From: JANLTP01 sp031363055
GTDB lineage: Bacteria > Pseudomonadota > Gammaproteobacteria > Burkholderiales > Burkholderiaceae_E
NCBI GenBank assembly: GCA_031363055.1
Contig: JANLTP010000082.1
Span: forward strand, 1-12,737
DNA length: 12,737 bases
Direction of reading: 5' to 3'
Every line of letters begins with the position of its first letter. The stretch's first letter is position 1. A program made the translations under genes and the position numbers. Below, piece by piece: positions 7,284 to 12,737 of this stretch. Below the pieces are notes generated by a model. It was given only the letters and a program-made list of their open reading frames with translations, was not told the origin of the DNA and made no database searches.

Positions 7284-8213
7284 ATGAATTTCGATCTTTC
7301 TGATCTACGTGCTTTTTTGTCAGTAGCCGACTTCGGCAGCATCCGCGTTGCGTCGGAAAATCTGCACCGGTCTCAGTCGGCGATCTCGCGCCGCGTTGAC
7401 AAACTAGAGGCGGCGCTGGGTGTGAAACTGTTCAAGCGCACCACGCGCAAGGTCGAGCTCACGGCGATCGGAAGATCGTTTGTGCCGAAGGCGCAAAACG
7501 TCATGCGCGAACTCGATGAGTCGCTTGTGGGCATACAGGACGTCACCGAACGCCTCTCAGGACAGGTGACTATCGCTTGCGTCCCTTCGGCGGTCGGATA
7601 CTTTCTGCCTGCCGTCATCAAGCAGTTTCACGCGCGGTATCCGAGTGTTCGGGTCCGTCTCTTCGATGAATCGTCCGCCGAGGTCCTGGTTGCGGTAGCC
7701 CGTGGAGACGCTGACTTCGGTGTGACCTATATCGGCAGTCACGAACCCGACATCGATTTCGAGCCACTCCTAGAAGAGCGTTTCGTCGTGGCGTGTCCTG
7801 CCGCGCACCATCTTGCGCGGCACAAGCGGATCACTTGGGCTGAGTTGGCACAACATGAGTACGTGACGATTGCGCACGGCAGTGGAAATCGTTTCCTGAT
7901 CGATCAGGCGCTCACACGTGTCGAGAACCGGCCGCAATGGTTTTGCGAGGTGCGCCATGTGCCGGCTCTGGTGAGCCTGGTCGAGGCAGGTCTGGGGCTC
8001 GGTGTTGTACCGAGAATGGCGATGCCGCCGAAGGGACATTCGGGCCTTGTGAGCATTCCGCTCGAGGGGCCGACGGTAACGCGGGTCATTGGACTAATTA
8101 GAAGGCGAGGTCGAACGCTCATGTCGGCCGCCCAACTGTTTCACGACATGCTGCTGCAGACGCGTGTCAGCAGCAAGCAACGGACTCGAGCACGTCCTGC
8201 AGGACGAACCTGA
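7284..8213 (+). CDS. LysR family transcriptional regulator
   Basis: A 309-residue LysR-type regulator. The N-terminal winged helix-turn-helix spans about residues 1-62, with the recognisable FLSVADFGSIRVASENLHRS, QSAISRRVDKLEAALGVKLFKR and VELTAIG elements. The effector-binding domain follows from about 90 (GQVTIACVPSAVGYFLPAVI onward) to about 293. Length is typical. The last 15 or so residues (SSKQRTRARPAGRT) are a basic tail beyond the usual end. ATG at 7284 fits the family N-terminus exactly, but no Shine-Dalgarno is evident upstream, so translation may be weak. It is divergent from the receptor-dehydrogenase pair and very probably controls it in response to a substrate or pathway intermediate. 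Confidence 0.93.
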   Translation: MNFDLSDLRAFLSVADFGSIRVASENLHRSQSAISRRVDKLEAALGVKLFKRTTRKVELTAIGRSFVPKAQNVMRELDESLVGIQDVTERLSGQVTIACVPSAVGYFLPAVIKQFHARYPSVRVRLFDESSAEVLVAVARGDADFGVTYIGSHEPDIDFEPLLEERFVVACPAAHHLARHKRITWAELAQHEYVTIAHGSGNRFLIDQALTRVENRPQWFCEVRHVPALVSLVEAGLGLGVVPRMAMPPKGHSGLVSIPLEGPTVTRVIGLIRRRGRTLMSAAQLFHDMLLQTRVSSKQRTRARPAGRT

Positions 8214-8561
8214 TGCTGTACGATGAATGTTCGTCGGCCGAGGCATGTCCAAACGGCCAATAGCATCGTCATCAACATCGGTTTTTGTGATGTGCTCGAA
8301 CCCGATGTCGACGATATCGAACTGCAGATGCTGCTCGATTTACCGGCCCCCTCGAATGGGTTCCAGAAAATCGTCATATCATGTCATACGCCCAATTTCG
8401 AATACGCCCGACGTAACATGACTCCGGCGCATTGCATGACCATCTTCATGGTTCCCACGAATAAAATATTCTTGGAACTTCCAGTAGGATGCAATGGAGG
8501 CCTCGAACTGCCGGGAGGATAGATTCCTTCTCCGTGACTTCTTTGTTTTTAGCGAAGATGA
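8214..8561. other. Non-coding gap of 348 bp with no supportable gene
   Basis: Open frames exist on both strands, including one of 99 codons on the plus strand from 8223, but none resembles a family I know. Their composition and lack of ribosome sites give no support. A minus-strand frame near 8227-8340 reads a protein-like stretch (HLQFDIVDIGFEHITKTD), but it is closed by a TAA within a few codons upstream. This may be decayed sequence linked to the adjoining pseudogene. Confidence 0.5.
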
Positions 8562-9208
8562 TCAGTGCATCACGCCGGAGTAGACGTTGGGGAAGTGTTG
8601 TTCGCGCAGGTACAGCGAAGTGCCCATAACGTTTCGACCGTAGTGAGTGACTCGCTATCGACGCGTTCGTGGAATCTTGGCAATCAGGCCGTGGGCATGC
8701 AGTCGCCTGAAGCACCGGCCGACCTTGGCACTGGCCTTCCTTTGATCATCTGCGCACGCACGTGGATCGGACCCAGGTCGCGATCCATGAAGTAGTAGTA
8801 CAAATGCAAGCACTTGCGCTTGGCTGATTCGGCGTAAGCCTGAGCGGGTTTGAACCGCAAGGAGAAGGTGCGGCAGGGCTCGAGCACGGAGAAGATGCAC
8901 ACGAGCCCCTCCTCGATGCCGTCGCGCTCGGCGAGCTGGCGCGCCGCGTCCTCCTTGCGCAGGCTCGTGCTCAAATACTGGTACGGTCGCTCATGCTTCT
9001 GAGCCATCGCCTGCGCATGCGCCTTGACCCGTTCGGCGTTGGCCAGCAGAAACGTCTTCAGTTCGTCGCTGCCAACCTTCTGAGCCTTAAGGAACTGAGC
9101 CATCGACCAGCCCGACATGATAGGCAGGTAGCCGCGAAACAGCATCCGGTCGAAGCACGACAGCACACCGTGGATGCGATCCTTATACCGGTCGATGAAC
9201 GCTTTCAT
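8562..9208 (-). pseudogene. Decayed mobile-element-like gene (conserved MKAFIDRY-type family), internally deleted
   Basis: From ATG 9208 (GGGAG 6-7 nt upstream) the frame gives about 147 residues of a protein I recognise as a widespread multicopy family of unknown function: MKAFIDRYKDRIHGVLSCFD, RMLFRGYLPIMSGWSMAQFL, RPYQYLSTSLRKEDAA, IEEGLVCIFSVLEPCRTFSL, LHLYYYFMDRDLG. Near 8750-8765 the similarity breaks off. A different frame then carries what looks like the family's C-terminus (RRLHAHGLIAKIPRTRR, then RVTHYGRNVMGTSLYLREQH), ending at TGA 8562-8564. A TAG at the R-R-stop-R-V point most simply replaces a tyrosine codon. So a large internal deletion, a frameshift and a nonsense mutation are all visible. 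The C-terminal part has a winged-helix look. I saw no terminal inverted repeats. The remaining start frame ends at 8684 after about 27 unrelated residues. Confidence 0.72.
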
Positions 9209-9309
9209 TGTGTTCTCCCGGTCATGTAAAGCGGCGCACCATCCTTATACCAGCGCGCCACCAACAGGGCCAGAACACTTGATTGCGGCCATCGGCCGCG
9301 ATAGGAATT
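9205..9309 (-). pseudogene. Possible tail of a gene upstream of, and overlapping, the element gene
   Basis: A short minus-strand frame ends in ARWYKDGAPLYMTGRTQ, with its TGA stop (9205-9207) overlapping the ATG of the element gene as ATGA. Such overlaps mark translationally coupled genes. The frame is only 34 codons before an in-frame TGA, and another frame at about 9236-9400 is open with protein-like content (DAERWVLSVLNGAKTAFEI), which would fit one upstream gene broken by a frameshift. I do not recognise the protein. This could also be chance. Confidence 0.25.
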
Positions 9310-9504
9310 TCAAACGCTGTTTTCGCGCCGTTAAGGACTGAAAGCACCCATCGTTCAGCATCGGGCCTGACTGCGTTCAAGTCGCTGCTTGCGTCGAAAG
9401 TTCGCCTGCCTTAGCCTGTTTGACTGGGCCACGCCGGATTTCCGACGTCCTCGGGGAGCTTCTATTTTTGACCACTCCTGGCCTCGAATCGTCTCGCGCG
9501 CTAC
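9209..9504. other. Gap of 296 bp without an intact gene
   Basis: Apart from the possible gene tail described for its left third, nothing is supportable. A small perfect inverted repeat (GCGGCC, loop ATC, GGCCGC at 9285-9299) is present without a T-run, so it is not a typical terminator. An 11-bp direct repeat ATCCTTATACC occurs at 9241-9251 and inside the element gene at 9179-9189. Confidence 0.5.
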
Positions 9505-10101
9505 ATGATCAAAGATTGCGAACGCCATCGCACCAAGTACATAGCGCGCGGCATAGCGGTTTACTTACACGCAATCAACTCCCCAAAACATGCCCAATAC
9601 GCCGAGGCAACCAACGATGCCGATTTCTATATAAGCGCAGCAGACCTTTCTGACCTTCGAGAAATCGAGGAAATTCAACCGAATCGACGACTCAACAGAC
9701 ACCAGTTCATCCGCGAAGGGTTCGAATTCGATATTTACGCCAAGTACCAATCCAACTTGCGAGTGCCCTATGATGCCGTCAACGCCAGTTGCGACACTTA
9801 CGGCGGCATTCAAGTCGCTTGCCTCGAGCATCTTCTGGTACTGAAGCCCGATGCCTTTGCAGCGCGACATGCTTCAGCCCACGGTCGAAAGGATGCGCGA
9901 GATCTCATTCGTCTGGCCTTGGTCGCGTCGGAGCATCCGTTTCAATCGGACAAAGCCTCGATGTTTCTTGATGCCGAACATCTCAAGCTCCTCGCGCAAG
10001 TTGCACGAGGCCCCGAACCCACCGTTCTTGCGTCCGGCAACGCCCAGTTGGCGAAGAATATTCGGGCGACTTTTAGCACCCTGGTCGCGACGCTTCGGTA
10101 G
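9505..10101 (+). CDS. Nucleotidyltransferase-fold protein (AbiEii/MNT-like)
   Basis: A 198-residue protein with the layout of small nucleotidyltransferase-fold proteins related to AbiEii and MNT toxins or antitoxins. RGIAVYLH (15-22) matches the usual GG-hA-hhLH helix start, with the first Gly replaced by Arg. TNDADFYIS (36-44) supplies the paired aspartates Asp38 and Asp40, and FEFDIY (73-78) the third acidic position Asp76. CLEHLLVLKPDAFAAR (106-121) and GRKDARDLIRL (127-137) match the conserved C-terminal helices. ATG at 9505 fits the family N-terminus (IKDCERHRTKYI), but no good ribosome site is seen and an in-frame stop lies about 12 codons upstream. A small ORF follows on the same strand after 109 bp. 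Known relatives act as toxins, antitoxins or phage-defence parts; the role here is inferred only from the fold. The Arg may weaken catalysis. Confidence 0.65.
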   Translation: MIKDCERHRTKYIARGIAVYLHAINSPKHAQYAEATNDADFYISAADLSDLREIEEIQPNRRLNRHQFIREGFEFDIYAKYQSNLRVPYDAVNASCDTYGGIQVACLEHLLVLKPDAFAARHASAHGRKDARDLIRLALVASEHPFQSDKASMFLDAEHLKLLAQVARGPEPTVLASGNAQLAKNIRATFSTLVATLR

Positions 10102-10122
10102 ATCGACCTATTTGGCGCAGGC

Positions 10123-10139
10123 TGGCCGTAGCTCGGCCA
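10123..10139. terminator. Small GC-rich hairpin after the nucleotidyltransferase gene
   Basis: A perfect 6-bp stem TGGCCG/CGGCCA with a 5-base loop (TAGCT) starts 21 bp after the stop at 10101. There is no T-run after it, so if it ends transcription it would do so weakly. It lies between the nucleotidyltransferase gene and the small ORF and might separate them. Confidence 0.25.
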
Positions 10140-10210
10140 CTAAGGTCATCGAATGTCGCCAAGTATCCAAAACGGTGTAGAGTAAGAAGGGTAACGGGAG
10201 CTTTGATCAA

Positions 10211-10417
10211 GTGAAAATCGTTGGGCCGAAATCCGAACATTCGGAATTCGAATTGAACCCACAAGAAGCCTACCGACGCGGGCGCGTGTTGGATGCATTG
10301 TTACGGTCGGTCAATCTCCCACACCCGCGCGGCGTTACCCGTGGCACTTTCGCAGATTTCGCCCGATGGGACGCGGCCCGAGCCGTTGAGATTGCTCGAA
10401 GGCTCAATGCGGAATGA
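10211..10417 (+). CDS. Small protein of unknown function (68 aa) downstream of the nucleotidyltransferase gene
   Basis: A 68-residue frame from GTG 10211 with GGGAG at 10196-10200, about 10 nt upstream. The product begins MKIVGPKSEHSEFELNPQEA. A middle with GRVLDALLRSVNLPHPRGV, then TRGTFADFARWDAARAVEIARRL, gives a mixed charged, helix-rich composition without a signal peptide or membrane segment. I do not recognise a named family, though the GRVLDALLRS and RGTFADFARWD blocks look like conserved sequence rather than chance. It follows the nucleotidyltransferase gene in the same direction, so a paired role such as antitoxin or regulator is possible but unproven. Confidence 0.5.
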   Translation: MKIVGPKSEHSEFELNPQEAYRRGRVLDALLRSVNLPHPRGVTRGTFADFARWDAARAVEIARRLNAE

Positions 10418-10440
10418 CGCCCGGCGCCTTGTGTTGACGA

Positions 10441-10959
10441 CTAAAGCGTAACCTGCCAGTATTGCCCAACCATCTCCTTGCCGAAGCTGTGATGCGCCTC
10501 CTCGCTGACCAGCGTGAAGCCGCGCGACTCGTAGATTCTTCGTGCCGAGTGAAGAACGCCGTTCGTCCAGAGCACCATTTTTCGATAGCCGATTTCACGC
10601 GCAGTGCGCATGCATTCGTCGACCAGTTGCAACCCGATGCCCAGTCCGCGCGCGTCCGACTCCACGTATAACAATCGCAGTTGCGCGATGTATTTGCTCT
10701 TGCGCACCAGGAACACCGAGCCCACTACTCGGCCCTGATACTCGGCCAGCCAGGCACGTTCACTTTGTGGTTTGAACTGGCGAATGAATTGCGCGCCGAT
10801 CTCAGCCAGCAATGCCTCGAACTCCTGGTTCCAGCCGAATTCGTTAGTGTAGAGCAGCGCTTGGCGATGTATGACCCAGCCGATATCGCCGATGCCGGCT
10901 GGGCGAAGTATGACTGCGGCAGCTGGCGGTTCGTTAGGTTCTTGGTGGCTCTTGCTCAT
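10441..10959 (-). CDS. GNAT family N-acetyltransferase
   Basis: A 172-residue acetyltransferase (from ATG 10959). The fold is clear: DIGWVIHRQALLYTNEFGW near the N-terminus, strand VVGSVFLVRK (78-87), acetyl-CoA-binding motif A with RGLGIGLQLVDECM (104-117), strand YRKMVLWTN (125-133) and YESRGFTLVSEE (143-154), closing with HHSFGKEMVGQYW. It transfers an acetyl group from acetyl-CoA to an unknown amine. The sequence closely resembles the C-terminal half of MarR-GNAT fusion proteins, but no MarR domain precedes it. A GTG at 11028 in the same frame would add 23 residues of no known domain. Neither start has a Shine-Dalgarno, and the 5' end may have been lost. A tandem repeat lies just upstream. 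Confidence 0.85.
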   Translation of the reverse strand: MSKSHQEPNEPPAAAVILRPAGIGDIGWVIHRQALLYTNEFGWNQEFEALLAEIGAQFIRQFKPQSERAWLAEYQGRVVGSVFLVRKSKYIAQLRLLYVESDARGLGIGLQLVDECMRTAREIGYRKMVLWTNGVLHSARRIYESRGFTLVSEEAHHSFGKEMVGQYWQVTL

Positions 10960-11023
10960 TGCAAACAATTTTTGAAATGGATTTTTGAAATACCCGAGTT
11001 GATTTATTTGCAGCGTACCGTTC

Positions 11024-11067
11024 GGCACGAGTATTGTTCAAGTAAGGCACGAGTATGGTTCGAGTAC
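11024..11067. repeat. Degenerate 22-bp tandem direct repeat (two copies, perhaps a partial third)
   Basis: Copies at 11024-11045 and 11046-11067 both begin GGCACGAGTAT and agree at 19 of 22 positions. A weaker third copy may follow from 11068, agreeing at about 13 positions around the GGGTATGGT core. It sits between the GNAT gene on the minus strand and the lyase operon on the plus strand, overlapping the farther possible GNAT start at 11028. It could be a set of protein-binding sites or a slipped-strand duplication. Confidence 0.7.
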
Positions 11068-11100
11068 GTTGCGGGTATGGTCTGGTGTGGTTGCCATTAA

Positions 11101-11209
11101 GCGCATCAAGCTAGTGCCATTGTAAAGTCGTCATTCAGTTGGCGAGTAATTCTGGTTTCAGTCCAGCCGTCGAATTAAACATACTTCGCCAAAAATCAGG
11201 GAGAACAAA
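11101..11209 (+). promoter_or_regulatory. Leader region of the lyase / acyl-CoA synthetase operon
   Basis: This 109-bp stretch precedes the first plus-strand gene of the pair. AGGGAG at 11198-11203 lies 6 nt before the TTG start at 11210 and decides that start. An AT-rich patch (ATTAAACATACT, about 11174-11185) could hold a -10 box, but no strong -35 partner is seen. No riboswitch-like structure is evident. Confidence 0.45.
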
Positions 11210-12046
11210 TTGACAGCCTTGCCTTCGGTATCGCAACACGAAAAAGCGCTGCGCTTCCAGTCCTTGCATAACGCCGCCGGCACCTTTGTCATTGCCAACC
11301 CCTGGGACGCCGGCTCGGCGCGGATCCTGGCCGGGCTGGGCTACCTGGCGCTGACTACTTCAAGCGGCGCGTCGGCAGCCATTCTGGGCCGACGTGACGG
11401 CCAGGTCAGCCGTGACGAGGCGCTTGGCCAGATTCGCGACATCGTTGCCGCGACCGATTTGCCCGTCGCTGCTGACCTCGAAAAAGGCTTTGGAGATTCG
11501 CCTGAGATTGTTGCGCAGACCATTCGCTTGGCGGCCGACGCCGGTTTGGTGGGTGGCTCAATTGAAGACGCCACCGGCGACAAGGCGAAGCCACTGTTCG
11601 AGCTGAACCATGCCATTGAACGTATCGCTGCGGCCGCGCAGGCAGCACGTGCCTTGCCGTTTCCATTCATGCTGACCGCGCGCTCCGAAAATTTTCTGCG
11701 CGGCAATCCCAGCCTTGATGACACCATCAAGCGCCTGCAAGCATTCGAGCGGGCCGGCGCTGATGTATTGTTCGCACCGGGCCTGCCGACTCTGGACGCG
11801 GTGCGCACCGTCTGTTCCAGTCTTTCGAAGCCATTTAACTTTATGGTCGGTATTCGCGGCAAGTCGTTCACGGTTGCTGAACTTGAAGCCGCCGGTGTTC
11901 GTCGCATCAGTCTGGCGACCTCGCTGTATCGGGCTGCGATGAGCGGGCTGGTCAATGCCGCACGTGAGGCCAAGGATCAGGGTACCTTTGGCTTTCTCGA
12001 TCACTCCCTGACGACGCCGGAACTGAACGCCTTCATGAAGGATTGA
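11210..12046 (+). CDS. Isocitrate lyase / phosphoenolpyruvate mutase family protein
   Basis: A 278-residue TIM-barrel enzyme of the ICL/PEPM superfamily. Landmarks are NPWDAGSAR (30-38), TTSSGASAAILG (49-60), AADLEKGFG (87-95) with the metal-site Asp89, GGSIED (115-120) with Glu119/Asp120, TARSENFL (156-163) with Arg158, and DVLFAPGLP (185-193). It lacks the KKCGH-type loop of true isocitrate and methylisocitrate lyases and belongs to the shorter oxaloacetate-decarboxylase / carboxyphosphonoenolpyruvate-mutase-like branch, whose reactions make or break C-C or P-C bonds next to a carboxylate. The precise reaction is unknown. The start is a TTG at 11210 backed by AGGGAG 6 nt upstream. An acyl-CoA synthetase gene begins 2 bp after the stop, so the two are co-transcribed and may act on linked substrates. 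Confidence 0.88.
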   Translation: MTALPSVSQHEKALRFQSLHNAAGTFVIANPWDAGSARILAGLGYLALTTSSGASAAILGRRDGQVSRDEALGQIRDIVAATDLPVAADLEKGFGDSPEIVAQTIRLAADAGLVGGSIEDATGDKAKPLFELNHAIERIAAAAQAARALPFPFMLTARSENFLRGNPSLDDTIKRLQAFERAGADVLFAPGLPTLDAVRTVCSSLSKPFNFMVGIRGKSFTVAELEAAGVRRISLATSLYRAAMSGLVNAAREAKDQGTFGFLDHSLTTPELNAFMKD

Positions 12047-12048
12047 GC

Positions 12049-12737
12049 GTGTCATCTTTACCGATTGCCGCAGCCAGTATTTCAAGACACTTCAATCCGT
12101 TCTCCGGGCAGGATATTCGAACGCTGCTTTTGGCGCGTGCCCTGACGCGGGCCGATCATCCGTTTCTCATTTGGCGGCCGTTCGATGCGCCGCGCCAGGT
12201 CTGGAGCTATGCGCAATTTGCGAAACGCGTGCAACGCTTCGCGGCTGGACTGCAGGCGCGCGGTATCCGTCCGGGCGAGCGCGTGCTGGTGCATCTCGAT
12301 AACTGTCCGGAAGCCGTCATCGCCTGGTTCGGTTGTGCCTGGATGGGGGCGGTCGCGGTCACGACCAATGCGCGCTCAACCAGCGATGAATTGCAGTACT
12401 TCGCCGATAACGCGCAGGTCGCAGCCGGCGTCACTCAGCCCAAATTTGCGTCGCTGGTGGCCGCCTCTAGCAAAGGCTTGCGCTGGTTGGCGGTGACGGG
12501 TCATGACCAGGGTGACGTCGTTGCAGCGGCCACGCCGTCCGCCAGAGATTCGTTCGACTCTATTGACGCCGAGCCGCACACATTGCTCGAGCGTGCCTTC
12601 GATCCGCTGGCGCCGTTCTCGATCCAGTTTACGTCGGGTACGACCTCGCGGCCCAAGGGCGTGCTCTGGACGCATGCCAATGCCTTGTGGGGCGCGCGCG
12701 TCAATGCGACGCATGAAGACTTACGTGCTGATGATGT
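12049..12737 (+). CDS. AMP-forming acyl-CoA synthetase / ligase (partial, C-terminus off the right edge)
   Basis: An open frame of 229 complete codons from GTG 12049 to the window edge gives the N-terminal part of an adenylate-forming acyl-CoA synthetase. The ATP-binding P-loop FTSGTTSRPKGV is at 194-205. The usual N-terminal elements precede it: WSYAQFAKRVQRFAAGLQARGI, then PGERVLVHLDNCPEAVIAWFGCAWMGAVAVTTN. Such enzymes activate a carboxylate with ATP and join it to CoA in the cytoplasm. AAGGA (12038-12042) lies 6 nt before the GTG, inside the end of the preceding lyase gene, which it follows by only 2 bp. About half of the family's usual 500-550 residues is visible, so the substrate-binding part is largely missing and chain-length preference cannot be judged. 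Confidence 0.92.
   Translation, partial: MSSLPIAAASISRHFNPFSGQDIRTLLLARALTRADHPFLIWRPFDAPRQVWSYAQFAKRVQRFAAGLQARGIRPGERVLVHLDNCPEAVIAWFGCAWMGAVAVTTNARSTSDELQYFADNAQVAAGVTQPKFASLVAASSKGLRWLAVTGHDQGDVVAAATPSARDSFDSIDAEPHTLLERAFDPLAPFSIQFTSGTTSRPKGVLWTHANALWGARVNATHEDLRADD

Noticed and set aside
8193..8206. Perfect 14-bp palindrome CGTCCTGCAGGACG near the end of the LysR gene
   Set aside because: It lies within the coding region, has no loop and no T-run, so it is not a convincing terminator. One such palindrome could arise by chance.
8223..8522. Plus-strand 99-codon ORF after the LysR gene
   Set aside because: No ribosome site, no family resemblance, and odd composition. It partly overlaps the edge of the decayed region, so it is not supported as a gene.
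9179..9251. Direct repeat ATCCTTATACC as a target-site duplication
   Set aside because: One copy lies inside the element gene and the copies are only 62 bp apart. They cannot flank the element.
11341..11973. Minus-strand 210-codon ORF
   Set aside because: Antisense shadow inside the ICL/PEPM gene, with Ser/Arg/Ala-rich composition typical of shadow frames.

Overview
The window looks like chromosomal DNA from a GC-rich proteobacterium, most likely a betaproteobacterium of the Burkholderiales type. The reasons are a Bug/TctC-type solute receptor paired with a divergent LysR regulator, several GTG and TTG starts backed by good Shine-Dalgarno sequences, and the general mix of catabolic genes. 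Assignment below class level is not possible from the sequence alone.

Left part (1-4620): a PLP-dependent lyase/decarboxylase running off the left edge and a fumarylacetoacetate-hydrolase-fold hydratase lie on the minus strand, probably as one operon. Divergent from them is a conserved gene of unknown function (DUF6929-like), which meets tail to tail a TPR plus alpha/beta-hydrolase ORF. That hydrolase ORF seems to have lost its 5' end: in another frame, just upstream, sit about 24 codons of the start of a zinc-type alcohol dehydrogenase. Before that lies a short RidA-like gene that may have lost an internal segment. Together these form a deletion scar at about 4480-4980.

Middle (5070-8213): a compact catabolic unit. 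A Bug-type periplasmic receptor and a malate/lactate-type dehydrogenase share a GTGA overlap on the minus strand. A LysR regulator is transcribed away from them across a 115-bp control region. The simple reading is regulated sensing or uptake and oxidation of an unidentified 2-hydroxy acid.

Accessory stretch (8214-11100): a heavily decayed mobile-element-like gene (internal deletion, frameshift and nonsense codon), a nucleotidyltransferase-fold protein with a small downstream ORF, a GNAT acetyltransferase resembling the C-terminal half of MarR-GNAT fusions, and a degenerate 22-bp tandem repeat. Two gaps here (8214-8561 and 9209-9504) hold no gene I can support.

Right part (11101-12737): an isocitrate lyase/PEP mutase family gene and, 2 bp after its stop, an AMP-forming acyl-CoA synthetase running off the right edge.

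I found no clear multi-gene novel system. The best leads are the deletion scar, the decayed element and its possible coupled upstream frame, and the nucleotidyltransferase plus small-ORF pair.
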